Origin: Sporosarcina sp. FSL K6-3457
GTDB lineage: Bacteria; Bacillota; Bacilli; Bacillales_A; Planococcaceae
Assembly: GCF_038007285.1 (NCBI RefSeq)
Contig: NZ_JBBOWX010000001.1
Span: forward strand, 1,195,501 to 1,259,500
DNA: 64,000 nt
Reading direction: 5' to 3'
Shown here: positions 1-7,836 of the stretch, in pieces
Layout: the number at the start of each line of letters is the position of its first letter
Position numbering within the stretch: the first letter of the stretch is position 1
Translations under genes and position numbers: made by a program
Notes under the pieces: model-generated
The model's database searches: none
Told to the model about the DNA's origin: nothing
What the model saw: the letters and a program-made list of their open reading frames with translations, nothing else

Positions 1-1990
1 TGAACGCTTCACAAGTGAAATGAACATGGAAATTCGCTTGCAAATGTATTCTTTTAATCAGTTGCTCAAGTGCTTGAATGAGCCCGAACTCCATTAAAAA
101 GGGAGGAGCTAATTGATTGCATGTTTCCCGTGTCGTATGAATACAATCGAGCACTTTTTCACGTACTGCATAGACTTCTGTGTGCATTTTATCAGATAAA
201 GCTTCTTTTAGAATACTTTCTAATCCTCTGTTAATAACGACTAACTCTTGTAAAACTACGTCATGTAAATCACCAGCTAATCGAACTCTTTCTTTTTCCG
301 TATAAGAAAATAAAAAATTGGATAACCACTTTGAAGAATAAGCATCATTCTCTTTTAAATGATGTAGCTCTTGAATGACATTGTCAATCGTATACTGGTT
401 CATCAATAGCACATGACTATAGTTTGCAAGTGTTTCCAGCCAAGTTTGTTCAACTGGATTTAAGACGGTTCGATTGTTTTTGTCACTACAAAATAGATAG
501 AACGAAGCATCTTGCTCTTCATGAATCAACAAACAAAACCCACGCTTAAGAAACACAATGGAACCTATCGAAGAGCTTTTACTTACTAATAACTCCGTGA
601 AGGGCTCAACAAGCGTATAGGAATCTGGATCATCCATATGAACCTTTTTGGATGTATTATTTAACTTAAAATGGTGTATCGTCTTAATTTCAGGAATGAC
701 TTTGTGGATTTCATCTGTAATGGTTTCTATTAGCTGCAGTCGAGATGCATCACTTCTGGTCCTTTTAAAGTGGCGATGCAGTAGTTGTTGAAAGTTTGGA
801 TTTGGCTGACTGAATCTCGAAGTACTTTTGAAATACATAGGGTTTTTTAGCGTGAAAATGAGTAAACAAATGCCTGAAACATAGAATGAATTTATTATCT
901 TCTGTTCTAAAGAAGTGGCAGTTGTAATGATAAAGAAAAGAAATCCAGCTAATAATGAGAACAAAAAGTCTCTTTTAAACCAATGAAATAAGAAATCAAT
1001 GTCGATAATATGCTCTTTACGAATTAAATAAAGGATTGTAAGTGGCAGAATGAGTGAAAACATCAATGAGATTTCAGGATTAATAAATGAAAAATTGAAT
1101 AATAGGTAAGGTAAACTATGCAAAAAAAGAAATGGGAAAAAGGCAAAAAAAGTTCCAGCTAGTAATATTTTAATAGCTGGGCTTGATGCTGACCGTCTAT
1201 TTTTATAATAAGTCATGGTTAGCGTAATAATAATCACAACAATGGTTACAAAAAAGAATAAAAGTAAGGCATTGTCGATAAAGGTGAAATAGATATTTGA
1301 AAGCTCATGTATCGTAGAGATTCCTATTAAACATAAAGAAATAGCATAAAACCAATGAATGCGCCATTTGAAGTATTGTTTAATATGCAGAGTTGTGAAT
1401 AAACCGGTAATAAGATGCAGTAAAATCACGGGAGATAAAGAGAGAGAAAAGGATGTAACGACCCTAGCTAACAAATCTCCCCGTGAGGAGGCGCCCCCAC
1501 TTATATAACCCAATCCAAATACTAATAGAAAATAGGATAATAAGACAGTGATACTGTTTTTATCTTTTGGTCTAGATATACTAATACTTAAAATAAGACA
1601 GCAGATAAATACAAATCCAGGGAAAAATAAGTATTTTAACTGTTCTTGAAATGAATAGTGGTGTGTCAGCGTTTTTGTATGCACCTCTAGACCACGTTTA
1701 AATTCAACTGTTTTTACCTGTTCAATCTTCGTATATTTTTTAAAGGTGAAATGGTTTTCAGGATTTTCGCCATTAATTTTCAAGATGATGTCATTTTTCC
1801 TAATTCCTGCTTTAAATGCAGCTCCATTATCATCAATATTTCTTACGATAAGTTCTCCTTGATTGTTTAACGTGACTTCAACATGAAAATAAGGAAAAGC
1901 AGCTGAAATATAAATGAAGTAAGTCGCTAAAAGTAAAGTGAAAATTGCCGGAATTATATTGGAATATAAATACTTGTCCATCATTTTCAT
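1..1990 (-). CDS. comP: ComP-like quorum-sensing histidine kinase (3' end outside window)
   Basis: This is the membrane sensor kinase of a ComQXPA system, which detects modified ComX outside the cell and phosphorylates ComA. Reading leftward from the ATG at 1990, the protein has one N-terminal membrane segment (about residues 7-25), an extracytoplasmic PDZ-like region (about 27-105, motif GIRKNDIILKINGE), then some nine hydrophobic segments to about residue 350. A cytoplasmic linker leads to a HisKA_3 H-box, ERVRLAGDLHDVVLQEL, with the phospho-accepting His near residue 576 (base about 263). The HATPase domain lies beyond position 1. The start is 6 bases after the comX stop, so translation is probably coupled. 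The topology matches the ComP family. The identity rests on order with comX and comQ and on these motifs. Confidence 0.9.
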   Translation of the reverse strand, partial: MKMMDKYLYSNIIPAIFTLLLATYFIYISAAFPYFHVEVTLNNQGELIVRNIDDNGAAFKAGIRKNDIILKINGENPENHFTFKKYTKIEQVKTVEFKRGLEVHTKTLTHHYSFQEQLKYLFFPGFVFICCLILSISISRPKDKNSITVLLSYFLLVFGLGYISGGASSRGDLLARVVTSFSLSLSPVILLHLITGLFTTLHIKQYFKWRIHWFYAISLCLIGISTIHELSNIYFTFIDNALLLFFFVTIVVIIITLTMTYYKNRRSASSPAIKILLAGTFFAFFPFLFLHSLPYLLFNFSFINPEISLMFSLILPLTILYLIRKEHIIDIDFLFHWFKRDFLFSLLAGFLFFIITTATSLEQKIINSFYVSGICLLIFTLKNPMYFKSTSRFSQPNPNFQQLLHRHFKRTRSDASRLQLIETITDEIHKVIPEIKTIHHFKLNNTSKKVHMDDPDSYTLVEPFTELLVSKSSSIGSIVFLKRGFCLLIHEEQDASFYLFCSDKNNRTVLNPVEQTWLETLANYSHVLLMNQYTIDNVIQELHHLKENDAYSSKWLSNFLFSYTEKERVRLAGDLHDVVLQELVVINRGLESILKEALSDKMHTEVYAVREKVLDCIHTTRETCNQLAPPFLMEFGLIQALEQLIKRIHLQANFHVHFTCEAF

Positions 1991-1996
1991 AGTGAT

Positions 1997-2158
1997 TTAT
2001 TTCCAGTATTTATTGACATATCCTTCTTCTGCGTTAAGAACATCAACTAATGCTTTTCTCTCCATATCATTTTTTAATCCAACAAAACAAATTTCTTCCT
2101 TTAAAAACAATGAAATTAATGCAGGGTTTTGAGTAAGGTATTGAATGATTTTAGACAT
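1997..2158 (-). CDS. comX: ComX pheromone precursor, 53 aa
   Basis: This small gene encodes the peptide precursor that ComQ isoprenylates on a Trp and that is then cleaved and exported as the quorum signal. The 53-residue product begins MSKIIQYLTQNPALISLFL and ends GYVNKYWK, with its only Trp next to last. A short hydrophilic precursor with a Trp near the C-terminus is the ComX hallmark. The ATG at 2158 has an AAGGAG site about 9 bases upstream. It lies between comQ (17 bases away) and comP (6 bases away), the canonical order. ComX varies so strongly between strains that identification depends mainly on position and the terminal Trp. Confidence 0.88.
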   Translation of the reverse strand: MSKIIQYLTQNPALISLFLKEEICFVGLKNDMERKALVDVLNAEEGYVNKYWK

Positions 2159-2175
2159 AGTGGGTAATCTCCTTT

Positions 2176-3096
2176 TTAATTGGTTTTGAATAAATTTATA
2201 AGTGTTTCCTTGTACATATTATTAACTGGAAGAGCGCGTAGTTGTTCAATTGCAGATAACTGATGTTTACGTAAAATGACTTGCGCATACATCATGGAAC
2301 CTGAGTCGAAAAGTATTTCCTTTACCAATTCTTTTTTCGTTTGAAGCTCGTCTAATGACACTGTTCCTTTATAATAATTTAGAATATCTGATTCTATATT
2401 ATTATCGAATAAGTAAAGAATAGGAAGTGATTTTTTGCGTAAAAGCCAATCACTTTTTTCGACGGATAAAATATCATTTACATCATTTTTTATTTGCTCT
2501 GCAATGCCTAATTGTGTACAGTAGTTTTCGACAATATCATGATACTGTTCTGTTGCTAGACTCGTACCAACCAAGCTAGCCATTGCAACAAGAGAGCCCG
2601 CTTTTTGAGCCGTGGTTTGCAAATATTGTTCTTCAGTCTCGATGTTGTTTAAAATATCAGCGTGCTGTCCGTTAATAGCGACGAGATTTAAACGTTCAAA
2701 ACATTTCCATCCGTCATTTGGAAATTGAATCTCATGCATCATTTTTGTACTTAACTGCAATAACCCCAACGCTAGATTCAATGTTAAAGCGGAATCCCAT
2801 GTACTCCACGGGGTACCAAAGCTATCATCATCTTGTAAGTCATCGAAAAGATCGAAGGACAATATGAGTAGTTCTACAGTTGCAGCTGCCTGATAGATTT
2901 CTGAAGAGGTACCGCCAAACATTTTGTGATGTAGCAGAGTGAGTTCCCCGAATAAAAATCCTTCTTGTTCTTTATGCCGAATGGATTGGATGGCTATATC
3001 ATTCAAGTTGCTTTGATGAAAATGGTTATGAACCGCTTGAACCATCCGTTCTTTTATGTTGCTGTTGTAATCAGATAAAATAAAAACCTCCTTCAC
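2176..3096 (-). CDS. comQ: ComQ isoprenyl transferase, ComX maturation
   Basis: ComQ is a polyprenyl-synthetase-fold enzyme that attaches a farnesyl or geranyl group to the ComX Trp. The 306-residue protein has the first aspartate-rich motif DDLQD at residues 85-89 and a second one, NDVND, near residue 205, both expected for metal-diphosphate binding. Its length is typical for ComQ (about 300 residues). It is the first gene of the comQ-comX-comP transcription unit on the minus strand. The intergenic region to the divergent comA is only about 115 bases and contains two TATAAT-like hexamers, so the two promoters probably sit back to back. Confidence 0.88.
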   Translation of the reverse strand: MKEVFILSDYNSNIKERMVQAVHNHFHQSNLNDIAIQSIRHKEQEGFLFGELTLLHHKMFGGTSSEIYQAAATVELLILSFDLFDDLQDDDSFGTPWSTWDSALTLNLALGLLQLSTKMMHEIQFPNDGWKCFERLNLVAINGQHADILNNIETEEQYLQTTAQKAGSLVAMASLVGTSLATEQYHDIVENYCTQLGIAEQIKNDVNDILSVEKSDWLLRKKSLPILYLFDNNIESDILNYYKGTVSLDELQTKKELVKEILFDSGSMMYAQVILRKHQLSAIEQLRALPVNNMYKETLINLFKTN

Positions 3097-3213
3097 TTAG
3101 TGGAAATTATACTTCATGGGAAATTGTAACCATTAAATATGGTATAATTTTCATTATATAATACATTTCAAATAATGGAAGCAAATAAAATTATTTGTAC
3201 GAGGAGATGTGAG

Positions 3214-3852
3214 ATGAAAAGAATTCTAATCGTAGATGATCATATAGCTGTGGCGGAAGGAACGAAGTTGATGTTGGCAAAAGAAAAAGATTTTCAAGTG
3301 GAAACTGCCAACAGTGGGAAAGATGCCTTAAACCTTGTAAAGGAAGCGAGTTTTGATATATACATATTTGACTTGAAAATGCCAAAAATGAATGGTCATG
3401 ATTTGGCTAAAAGAGTGATTGAATTAGATCCTTTAGCAAAAATAATTATTTATACGGGCTATGAGCTTGAAGAATATTTCAATTCTTTAATTGAAACGGG
3501 TGTAGTAGGTTTTCTCAGTAAAACAGATTCAGAAGAACAAATGATAAAGACAATCCGAGGTTTGTTACAGAATGATGCGGTCATTCCAATTCATCTTCTT
3601 CAACAACTACGAAAAGGGAATAATCTTTTTCAGACGATGCAAATGAAGACAAATCCTTTAACTGAAAAAGAATGGAACATTCTTGAACAAGTAGCGCTTG
3701 GGAAAACAAATATAGAAATAGCTGATGCGACATTTCAGAGTACTAGAACGATAGAATATCATTTATCAAGTGTGTTTAAAAAATTAGAAGTAAATTCAAG
3801 AACAGCAGCCGTTGTAAAGGCAAGAGAATTGAACGGTATTAGCATAGATTAA
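3214..3852 (+). CDS. comA: ComA-like response regulator (NarL/LuxR type)
   Basis: This 212-residue regulator has a receiver domain with the acidic pair at residues 8-9, the phospho-acceptor Asp53 in YIFDLKMP, and Lys in LSKTD, followed by a LuxR-type helix-turn-helix (about 148-205, motif LTEKEWNILEQVALGKTN). B. subtilis ComA is about the same size. The ATG at 3214 is chosen because GAGGAG lies 7 bases upstream; an in-frame ATG at 3175 lacks such a site. It is divergent from comQXP rather than downstream of comP as in B. subtilis. ComA-box palindromes directly after its stop codon support its being the cognate regulator. Its 3' two thirds are duplicated at 5423-5967. Another comA beyond position 1 cannot be excluded. 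Confidence 0.8.
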   Translation: MKRILIVDDHIAVAEGTKLMLAKEKDFQVETANSGKDALNLVKEASFDIYIFDLKMPKMNGHDLAKRVIELDPLAKIIIYTGYELEEYFNSLIETGVVGFLSKTDSEEQMIKTIRGLLQNDAVIPIHLLQQLRKGNNLFQTMQMKTNPLTEKEWNILEQVALGKTNIEIADATFQSTRTIEYHLSSVFKKLEVNSRTAAVVKARELNGISID

Positions 3853-3882
3853 GTATCATTCATTGTTGTATTTTCGAAAAAC

Positions 3883-3929
3883 ATTGCGGAACCGCGCAAC
3901 GAAAATTGCGGGGTTCCGCAATTCTTTTT
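3883..3929 (+). terminator. Stem-loop with T-run after comA
   Basis: ATTGCGGAACC and its complement about 30 bases later form a near-perfect 17-bp stem with one mismatch and a CGAAAA loop, followed by TCTTTTT. It can terminate comA transcription. The same bases contain two ComA-like palindromes, so the element may have a double role. Confidence 0.7.
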
Positions 3930-3954
3930 GCCGATTATTGCGGTAAATTTGCGG
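3884..3954 (+). promoter_or_regulatory. ComA-box array upstream of the secreted-protein gene
   Basis: Two dyads fit the published ComA recognition form TTGCGG-N4-CCGCAA: TTGCGGAACCGCGCAA at 3884-3899 (one mismatch) and TTGCGGGGTTCCGCAA at 3906-3921 (perfect). Their centres are 22 bp apart, two helical turns. Directly repeated half-sites follow: TTGCCG at 3928, TTGCGG at 3938 and TTGCGG at 3949, spaced 10 and 11 bp. All therefore lie on about the same helix face. The array ends about 190 bp before the 4146 gene, so it probably makes that gene a quorum target. I could not assign the promoter hexamers between them with confidence. Confidence 0.7.
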
Positions 3955-4145
3955 TGTGGAGCTAGAAGGCTTGTGTTAAGGTTGTTTGTAAGCAGTTGTT
4001 GCAACTATCTTCAGGATTAAAGGTTATCCTGCAGATGTTGATTTGATGGCCATCAAGTGTAATGAGTGCTTAAATTTTATTTGTTTTTTTAAGAAGGTCT
4101 GCTCTTTTGCTAATTTTTTAAAAAACAGAAAAGGGAAAAATAAAA

Positions 4146-4925
4146 ATGAAGAAAAATAAACTAATTATGAAGAGTTCAATAGCAACATTACTTTTAGTTA
4201 GTTCTATAAATTTAACTAATACTCCAACTACATATGCAAATACAATTAATCCTGAATTCGAGAATATAGAAAACTTGAAAATAACCGATTTGGAACAATC
4301 ATTTACACTGCTACTTAATAAAGATTACACAATAGATTACAATATCGAAACTCATGACGAGAAGGTGATAGTAACAACTATAACGAATGGTAATGTAATT
4401 CATACGTTTGAATACAATAAAGGCGATGACTTTGCACTTATAGATGGAGTAGCCTTCCCTCTTGAAATAACATCCTATATTGATCAAGCTCTAGTCAATC
4501 ATGAATTGGAAAATGATTTTATTATGATGGCAGCAGCTGATTACACACCAATTTATGTTGGGACCAATAGAATAAGCTTTACTAAGCCTGTCAGCGATTT
4601 TGCAGACTTGGCAACTGTAATTGGAGGTGTTATAGTTATTTCTGGATGGGTGGGGGCGAAAATTACAAAGAAGGAAATTGTGGCTAAAATTAGTGAATGG
4701 GCTTCAGTAATTGGATTGGCTGGATTAATATATACTAAATCATTTACTGGTGATTTTCTCTACGACCAGTATAAGACGCGAGGATTAGTTCCAACAGGTT
4801 ATGGTACGAATCAGATAGCCTATAGAAATGATAATGCTAGAGTTATTGGTTCTGTCTGGAATAATAATATAAATATACAGTTAAGAGGCATTGGACCATG
4901 GTGGTTTGCCGACAAACCTTGGTGA
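4146..4925 (+). CDS. Secreted protein of unknown function, putative quorum-controlled effector
   Basis: I do not recognise the family. The 259-residue product has a clear signal peptide (lysines, then a hydrophobic core to about residue 22, likely cleavage after TTYANT). A polar region rich in Asp, Asn and Thr follows to about residue 150. The C-terminal third has two hydrophobic stretches (near 158-178 and 185-200) and ends in the aromatic tail GPWWFADKPW. A secreted protein with a late hydrophobic segment is compatible with a bacteriocin-like or membrane-active effector, but that is inference. It follows the ComA-box array, and the next gene starts 3 bases after its stop codon. The ribosome site AAAAGGG is weak and about 10 bases from the ATG. 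Confidence 0.7.
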   Translation: MKKNKLIMKSSIATLLLVSSINLTNTPTTYANTINPEFENIENLKITDLEQSFTLLLNKDYTIDYNIETHDEKVIVTTITNGNVIHTFEYNKGDDFALIDGVAFPLEITSYIDQALVNHELENDFIMMAAADYTPIYVGTNRISFTKPVSDFADLATVIGGVIVISGWVGAKITKKEIVAKISEWASVIGLAGLIYTKSFTGDFLYDQYKTRGLVPTGYGTNQIAYRNDNARVIGSVWNNNINIQLRGIGPWWFADKPW

Positions 4926-4928
4926 TTT

Positions 4929-5180
4929 ATGAGAGACATTAGTTTACTAAAAAAAATCACTCTATTTGGATTTACTTTACTGATGATTTTTTATCTGTAT
5001 TTTTTTATGCGTTCCCAATCAAGTTTTGATATCTCTATTGCGACACACTTGCTATTGGCTACTGGCTTTATTGCGGTCAGTATTTCTAGTTTCAAGCGAA
5101 AGAACTATGTTTTTGGATATGTTATTGGTTGGGGTGCCTTACTCGTATTAATTAGTCTTTTTTTGATTTTTTTTGGTTGA
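4929..5180 (+). CDS. Small membrane protein, possible immunity partner
   Basis: This 83-residue protein is almost entirely hydrophobic, with about three membrane segments (roughly 10-27, 38-52 and 60-82) and short basic linkers (RSQS, FKRKNY). No family is recognised. It starts 3 bases after the stop codon of the secreted 259-residue protein and lacks a strong ribosome site of its own, so translation is probably coupled. A small polytopic protein encoded directly after a secreted protein is the usual arrangement for self-immunity to a bacteriocin. This is inference from layout only. Confidence 0.65.
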   Translation: MRDISLLKKITLFGFTLLMIFYLYFFMRSQSSFDISIATHLLLATGFIAVSISSFKRKNYVFGYVIGWGALLVLISLFLIFFG

Positions 5181-5256
5181 AAATAGAGGGCGAAACTGGT
5201 GCTATGCATATTTTGAGACCTGAATCCGGTATTTTTACGGGGCAGGTCTTTTAGTT

Positions 5257-5358
5257 ATGTATCCATTGCTTGGAGTAATTATATTATTGATTCGATATCG
5301 TATTCATTTGATATCATCGCCTCAAAAAATTACGGATGACAAAGACCGAATAACTTAA
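5257..5358 (+). pseudogene. Remnant of a small membrane protein, 33 codons
   Basis: A short open frame from an ATG reads MYPLLGVIILLIRYRIHLIS and ends in a charged tail. It has one hydrophobic segment and no ribosome site. The same frame stays open upstream to a TGA at about 5221, so this looks like the 3' end of a decayed membrane-protein gene between the effector pair and the truncated comA copy. Confidence 0.3.
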
Positions 5359-5422
5359 AAATGGAGTATAGGTATTTCCCTTGATGCTTTTCTTCCTTCA
5401 TCCTCCGAAATAAGTAAGATCA

Positions 5423-5967
5423 CAACCAGTTGCAAAGGTACCTTAAATCTTATAAAAGAAGCGAGTTTTGATATATACATATTTGACTTGAAAATGCCAA
5501 AAATGAATGGTCATGATTTGGCTAAAAGAGTGATTGAATTAGATCCTCTAGCAAAAATAATTATTTATACGGGCTATGAACTTGAAGAATATTTCAATTC
5601 TTTAATTGAAACGGGTGTAGTAGGTTTTCTCAGTAAAACAGATTCAGAAGAACAAATGATAAAGACAATCCGAGGTTTGTTACAGAATGATGCGGTCATT
5701 CCAATTCATCTTCTTCAACAACTACGAAAAGGGAATAATCTTTTCCAGACGATGCAAATGAAGACAAATCTTTTAACTGGAAAATAATGGAGCGTTCTTG
5801 AACAAGTAGCGCTTGGGAAAACAAATATAGAAATAGCTGATGCGACGTTCCAGAGTACTAGAACGATAGAATATCATTTATCAAGTGTGTTTAAAAAATT
5901 AGAAGTAAATTCAAGAACAGCAGCCGTTGTAAAGGCAAGGGAATGGAATAATAATAGCATAGATTAA
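5423..5967 (+). pseudogene. Truncated duplicate of comA with a nonsense codon
   Basis: This stretch is nearly identical to comA from codon 36 or so to its end: the same wording from ASFDIYIFDLKMP to ELEVNSRTAAVVKARE with only scattered substitutions. The first third, including the start codon and acidic pocket, is missing; similarity fades near 5423. A GAA codon has become TAA at 5785-5787, separating receiver from DNA-binding domain. The 3' flank, including the ComA-box array, is duplicated too. An internal ATG at 5488 could give only a 99-residue receiver fragment lacking the phospho-acceptor Asp. I regard it as a relic left by cassette duplication. Confidence 0.85.
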
Positions 5968-5998
5968 CTACCATTCATTAGTGTATTGGAGAAACAAC

Positions 5999-6046
5999 AT
6001 TGCGGAAACGCGCAACGAAAATTGCGGAGTTCCGCAATGTTTTTTG
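5999..6046 (+). terminator. Stem-loop with T-run, duplicate of the one after comA
   Basis: ATTGCGGAA pairs with TTCCGCAAT, and CGCAA with TTGCG further inside, with three central mismatches; GTTTTTT follows. It is the counterpart of 3883-3929 and overlaps the second ComA-box array. Confidence 0.55.
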
Positions 6047-6070
6047 CGGATTATTGCGGAAAAATTGCGG
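6000..6070 (+). promoter_or_regulatory. Second ComA-box array
   Basis: TTGCGGAAACGCGCAA at 6000-6015 and the perfect TTGCGGAGTTCCGCAA at 6022-6037 are followed by TTGCGG half-sites at 6044, 6054 and 6065. Spacings (22, 10 and 11 bp) equal those of the array after comA, although intervening bases have changed. Because the half-sites are kept or improved (TTGCCG has become TTGCGG) while the adjacent comA copy is dead, the array may still be under selection to control genes to the right. Confidence 0.65.
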
Positions 6071-6513
6071 TTCCTAATCCGTGCTTCTATGTTAATCTTA
6101 TAGGTGAGCGCTCATCAAAAGTAGAAATACAAGACTTAACATGTAGATAGGTCACAAAATTTAAACCAAACACGCCACTGTGTCAAATGGTTTATGAATT
6201 TGGAAAAGAAGGTTCACTGGAATATACATACTATTGAGGTGCACTTCACATGTATGAATGAGTAGTGTTTTTTTTATCTTAAATGAGGAAGTGTTTATTA
6301 CAAGTTGTAAGACTTGAAGATTTTGATGCGATTGCAAAGGCTGTTGAGGGCGTAAGTTACATCACATTCAAAGTAATGCTAAAAGATTTTGTTAAAGTAA
6401 CCCAGCTATCGGAACAGTATATTTATTGTTTTATTATTTTAATACTGTTACAAATCTAGAGATAATCTTGTAGGACCTAGAATACACAAAGGGGCAGGTG
6501 CCAATAAACAAAA
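6071..6513 (+). other. Gene-poor stretch with coding relics
   Basis: No intact gene is seen. A short frame ending MVYEFGKEGSLEYTYY at about 6188-6238 looks like the tail of a lost protein. Another open stretch near 6302-6460, starting VVRLEDFDAIAKAVEG, has no convincing start. GTGTTTTTTTT near 6267 could be the end of a weak terminator. This is the place where the second effector cassette would be expected after the second ComA-box array. Confidence 0.35.
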
Positions 6514-6681
6514 ATGAGTAAAAGAAGAAGGATATTCATTCTTGGAGTTTGTTTTCTATTAGTATTTTTAAGTTTAGCATTGTTGTTTAGGAATTATTCA
6601 AAAGGGTATCCTATTGGCACATCTGTCATTATACTGATAGGCTTACTAATAACTTTGTATCTACTTTTTGACAGTGAATGA
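6514..6681 (+). CDS. Small two-segment membrane protein, 55 aa
   Basis: The frame encodes MSKRRRIFILGVCFLLVFLS followed by a polar turn (RNYSKGYPIG) and a second hydrophobic segment ending LYLLFDSE. The basic N-terminus and two membrane segments are typical of small membrane or immunity-like proteins. Only a distant GGGGCAGG precedes the ATG, so expression is uncertain. It is the first plausible gene after the second ComA-box array, in the position the effector pair holds after the first. No family is recognised. Confidence 0.4.
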   Translation: MSKRRRIFILGVCFLLVFLSLALLFRNYSKGYPIGTSVIILIGLLITLYLLFDSE

Positions 6682-6734
6682 CTTTTATTGTAGCTAACAA
6701 ATTAGATGTCGCAGTATTCATTGTACTAATCGCT

Positions 6735-6905
6735 TTAGTCATCAAAAGCCAGTAAGTTAGCTGGAATTTTCTTGTCTCGTGGAACTAAACTGCCTGCTCC
6801 GATTTCAGCTCCGTCTAAAACAATAGAACCCATGACAATCAACACGCCTTTTTTACTGCATAGCTATGTAGCGATACTTGGTGACCAATTGTCATTTCAT
6901 CCACG
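6735..6905 (-). pseudogene. Internal fragment of a gamma-carbonic anhydrase-like gene
   Basis: The plus-strand text around CTGGAATTTTCTTGTCTCG, ACTAAACTGCCTGC and CGTCTAAAACAATAGAACCC closely matches 15117-15300 inside the intact hexapeptide-repeat gene at 15006-15518, with many substitutions and small deletions. No open frame survives. It is a decayed partial copy in the same orientation as the intact gene. Confidence 0.75.
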
Positions 6906-7068
6906 ATTGAATGATTGACTGTTGTTCTAACGAGTTTTAGCGCTGTTATTACTTTAGCTCCATTTACATCAGCAAGTTATGCTACTGTGGAAAAAGTGGG
7001 AATTAGTAAAGTCGGCCAGACAATTCTATTTATTGCCCAGAGAAATATTGTTCTGAGGACCGAATTAT

Positions 7069-7164
7069 ATGGGAAAGGATATATTTCTTTCAATATTTTC
7101 TTTATTAACATTAATTCTTGTTGGATGGGGAATATACGACCTCTATTTTCTCGAAATAAAATAA
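7069..7164 (+). CDS. Very small single-pass membrane protein, 31 aa
   Basis: The frame reads MGKDIFLSIFSLLTLILVGW followed by a short polar tail ending FLEIK, one hydrophobic segment in all. GAGGAC lies about 10 bases upstream of the ATG. Its 3' end lies in a sequence repeated at 9097-9217, where the corresponding bases end the 8638-9114 membrane-protein gene. It may be a genuine small protein or the shortened relic of a similar gene. Confidence 0.35.
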   Translation: MGKDIFLSIFSLLTLILVGWGIYDLYFLEIK

Positions 7165-7271
7165 AAAGGTGCCGCAGTCATTCATTCAAGTGTTTGTTTG
7201 AGTGGCTTTTTTTAAGTGGAGATAAAATTATTTCATATGGTGTACATAAATTAAACTATTCTGATTATATT
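7141..7271 (+). repeat. Copy A of a 120-130 bp repeat containing a terminator
   Basis: Text from CTCTATTTTCTCGAAATAAA through GGTGCCGCAGTCA, an imperfect stem-loop with CTTTTTTT, to AAACTATTCTGATTATATT recurs at 9097-9217 with about 85 percent identity by eye. Each copy follows the end of a small membrane-protein frame, so this is a duplicated gene end plus 3' flank. Confidence 0.7.
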
Positions 7272-7400
7272 CCGTATAATAAATAGACTATTTAAATAAA
7301 AAGTGAAAGAGACCGTCAAATGTCGACAAAATCATCGTAGGTAAGCGATCCAATTCATCATAACTCGAAGTATTCCCAAAATAAAAGGCGGTGTTTACTT

Positions 7401-7688
7401 TTGCAAAAATGCATGAAATGTATTAAGCCATTTAGTTGGAGCGAGATCTATCGTTCATTTTGGAGATGGATGTATAAACCAATCAAATGTGATAAATGTG
7501 GTACGGAGCATCGTATAGCGATTTCTGGAAGACTTACATTCGTTTCTGTGACTATATTGCCGATGTCGATTTTTGTGAATTTTTTATCACCTTTCGATAG
7601 TTTTTTATCAACTTTGGGTGTAGGCATCGCCATATTAATTATCAGTTCTTTGGTAACTCCATACTTAGTAAAATTTAAAGTTAAATAA
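7401..7688 (+). CDS. CXXC-20-CXXC family membrane protein
   Basis: The 95-residue product has two CXXC pairs, CMKC at residues 4-7 and CDKC at 30-33, with the conserved KPFSW after the first and GTEHRI after the second, followed by two hydrophobic segments (about 46-62 and 70-88). This fits the cxxc_20_cxxc family of Firmicutes, whose function is unknown; the cysteines probably bind a metal. The start is taken as TTG at 7401 because AAAGGCGGTG lies at suitable distance. It stands alone among decayed sequences. Confidence 0.7.
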   Translation: MQKCMKCIKPFSWSEIYRSFWRWMYKPIKCDKCGTEHRIAISGRLTFVSVTILPMSIFVNFLSPFDSFLSTLGVGIAILIISSLVTPYLVKFKVK

Positions 7689-7836
7689 GTTAATTTCATA
7701 ATTACTTATTTCTGGTAAAAAGACGAATAATTATTTGTTAATTCAATTGAGTGTTCGTCAATATAATATTGTAATCTCGTTGATTGGAGCGTAAGGCGGC
7801 GACTCCCGGAGTGACCGAGCCTAGTTTGACCTTGTA

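Noticed and set aside
1938..2132. Plus-strand frame across comX and comP starts
   Set aside because: It is the antisense shadow of two well-supported minus-strand genes.
6915..7286. Open frame of 123 codons with a signal-like start
   Set aside because: It begins in the antisense of a carbonic anhydrase relic and ends in the duplicated repeat; no ribosome site and no consistent protein character.
7785..7830. Start of a structured RNA
   Set aside because: The GC-rich GGCGGCGACTC text resembles a dispersed intergenic repeat of Bacillaceae and only a short part of it is present.
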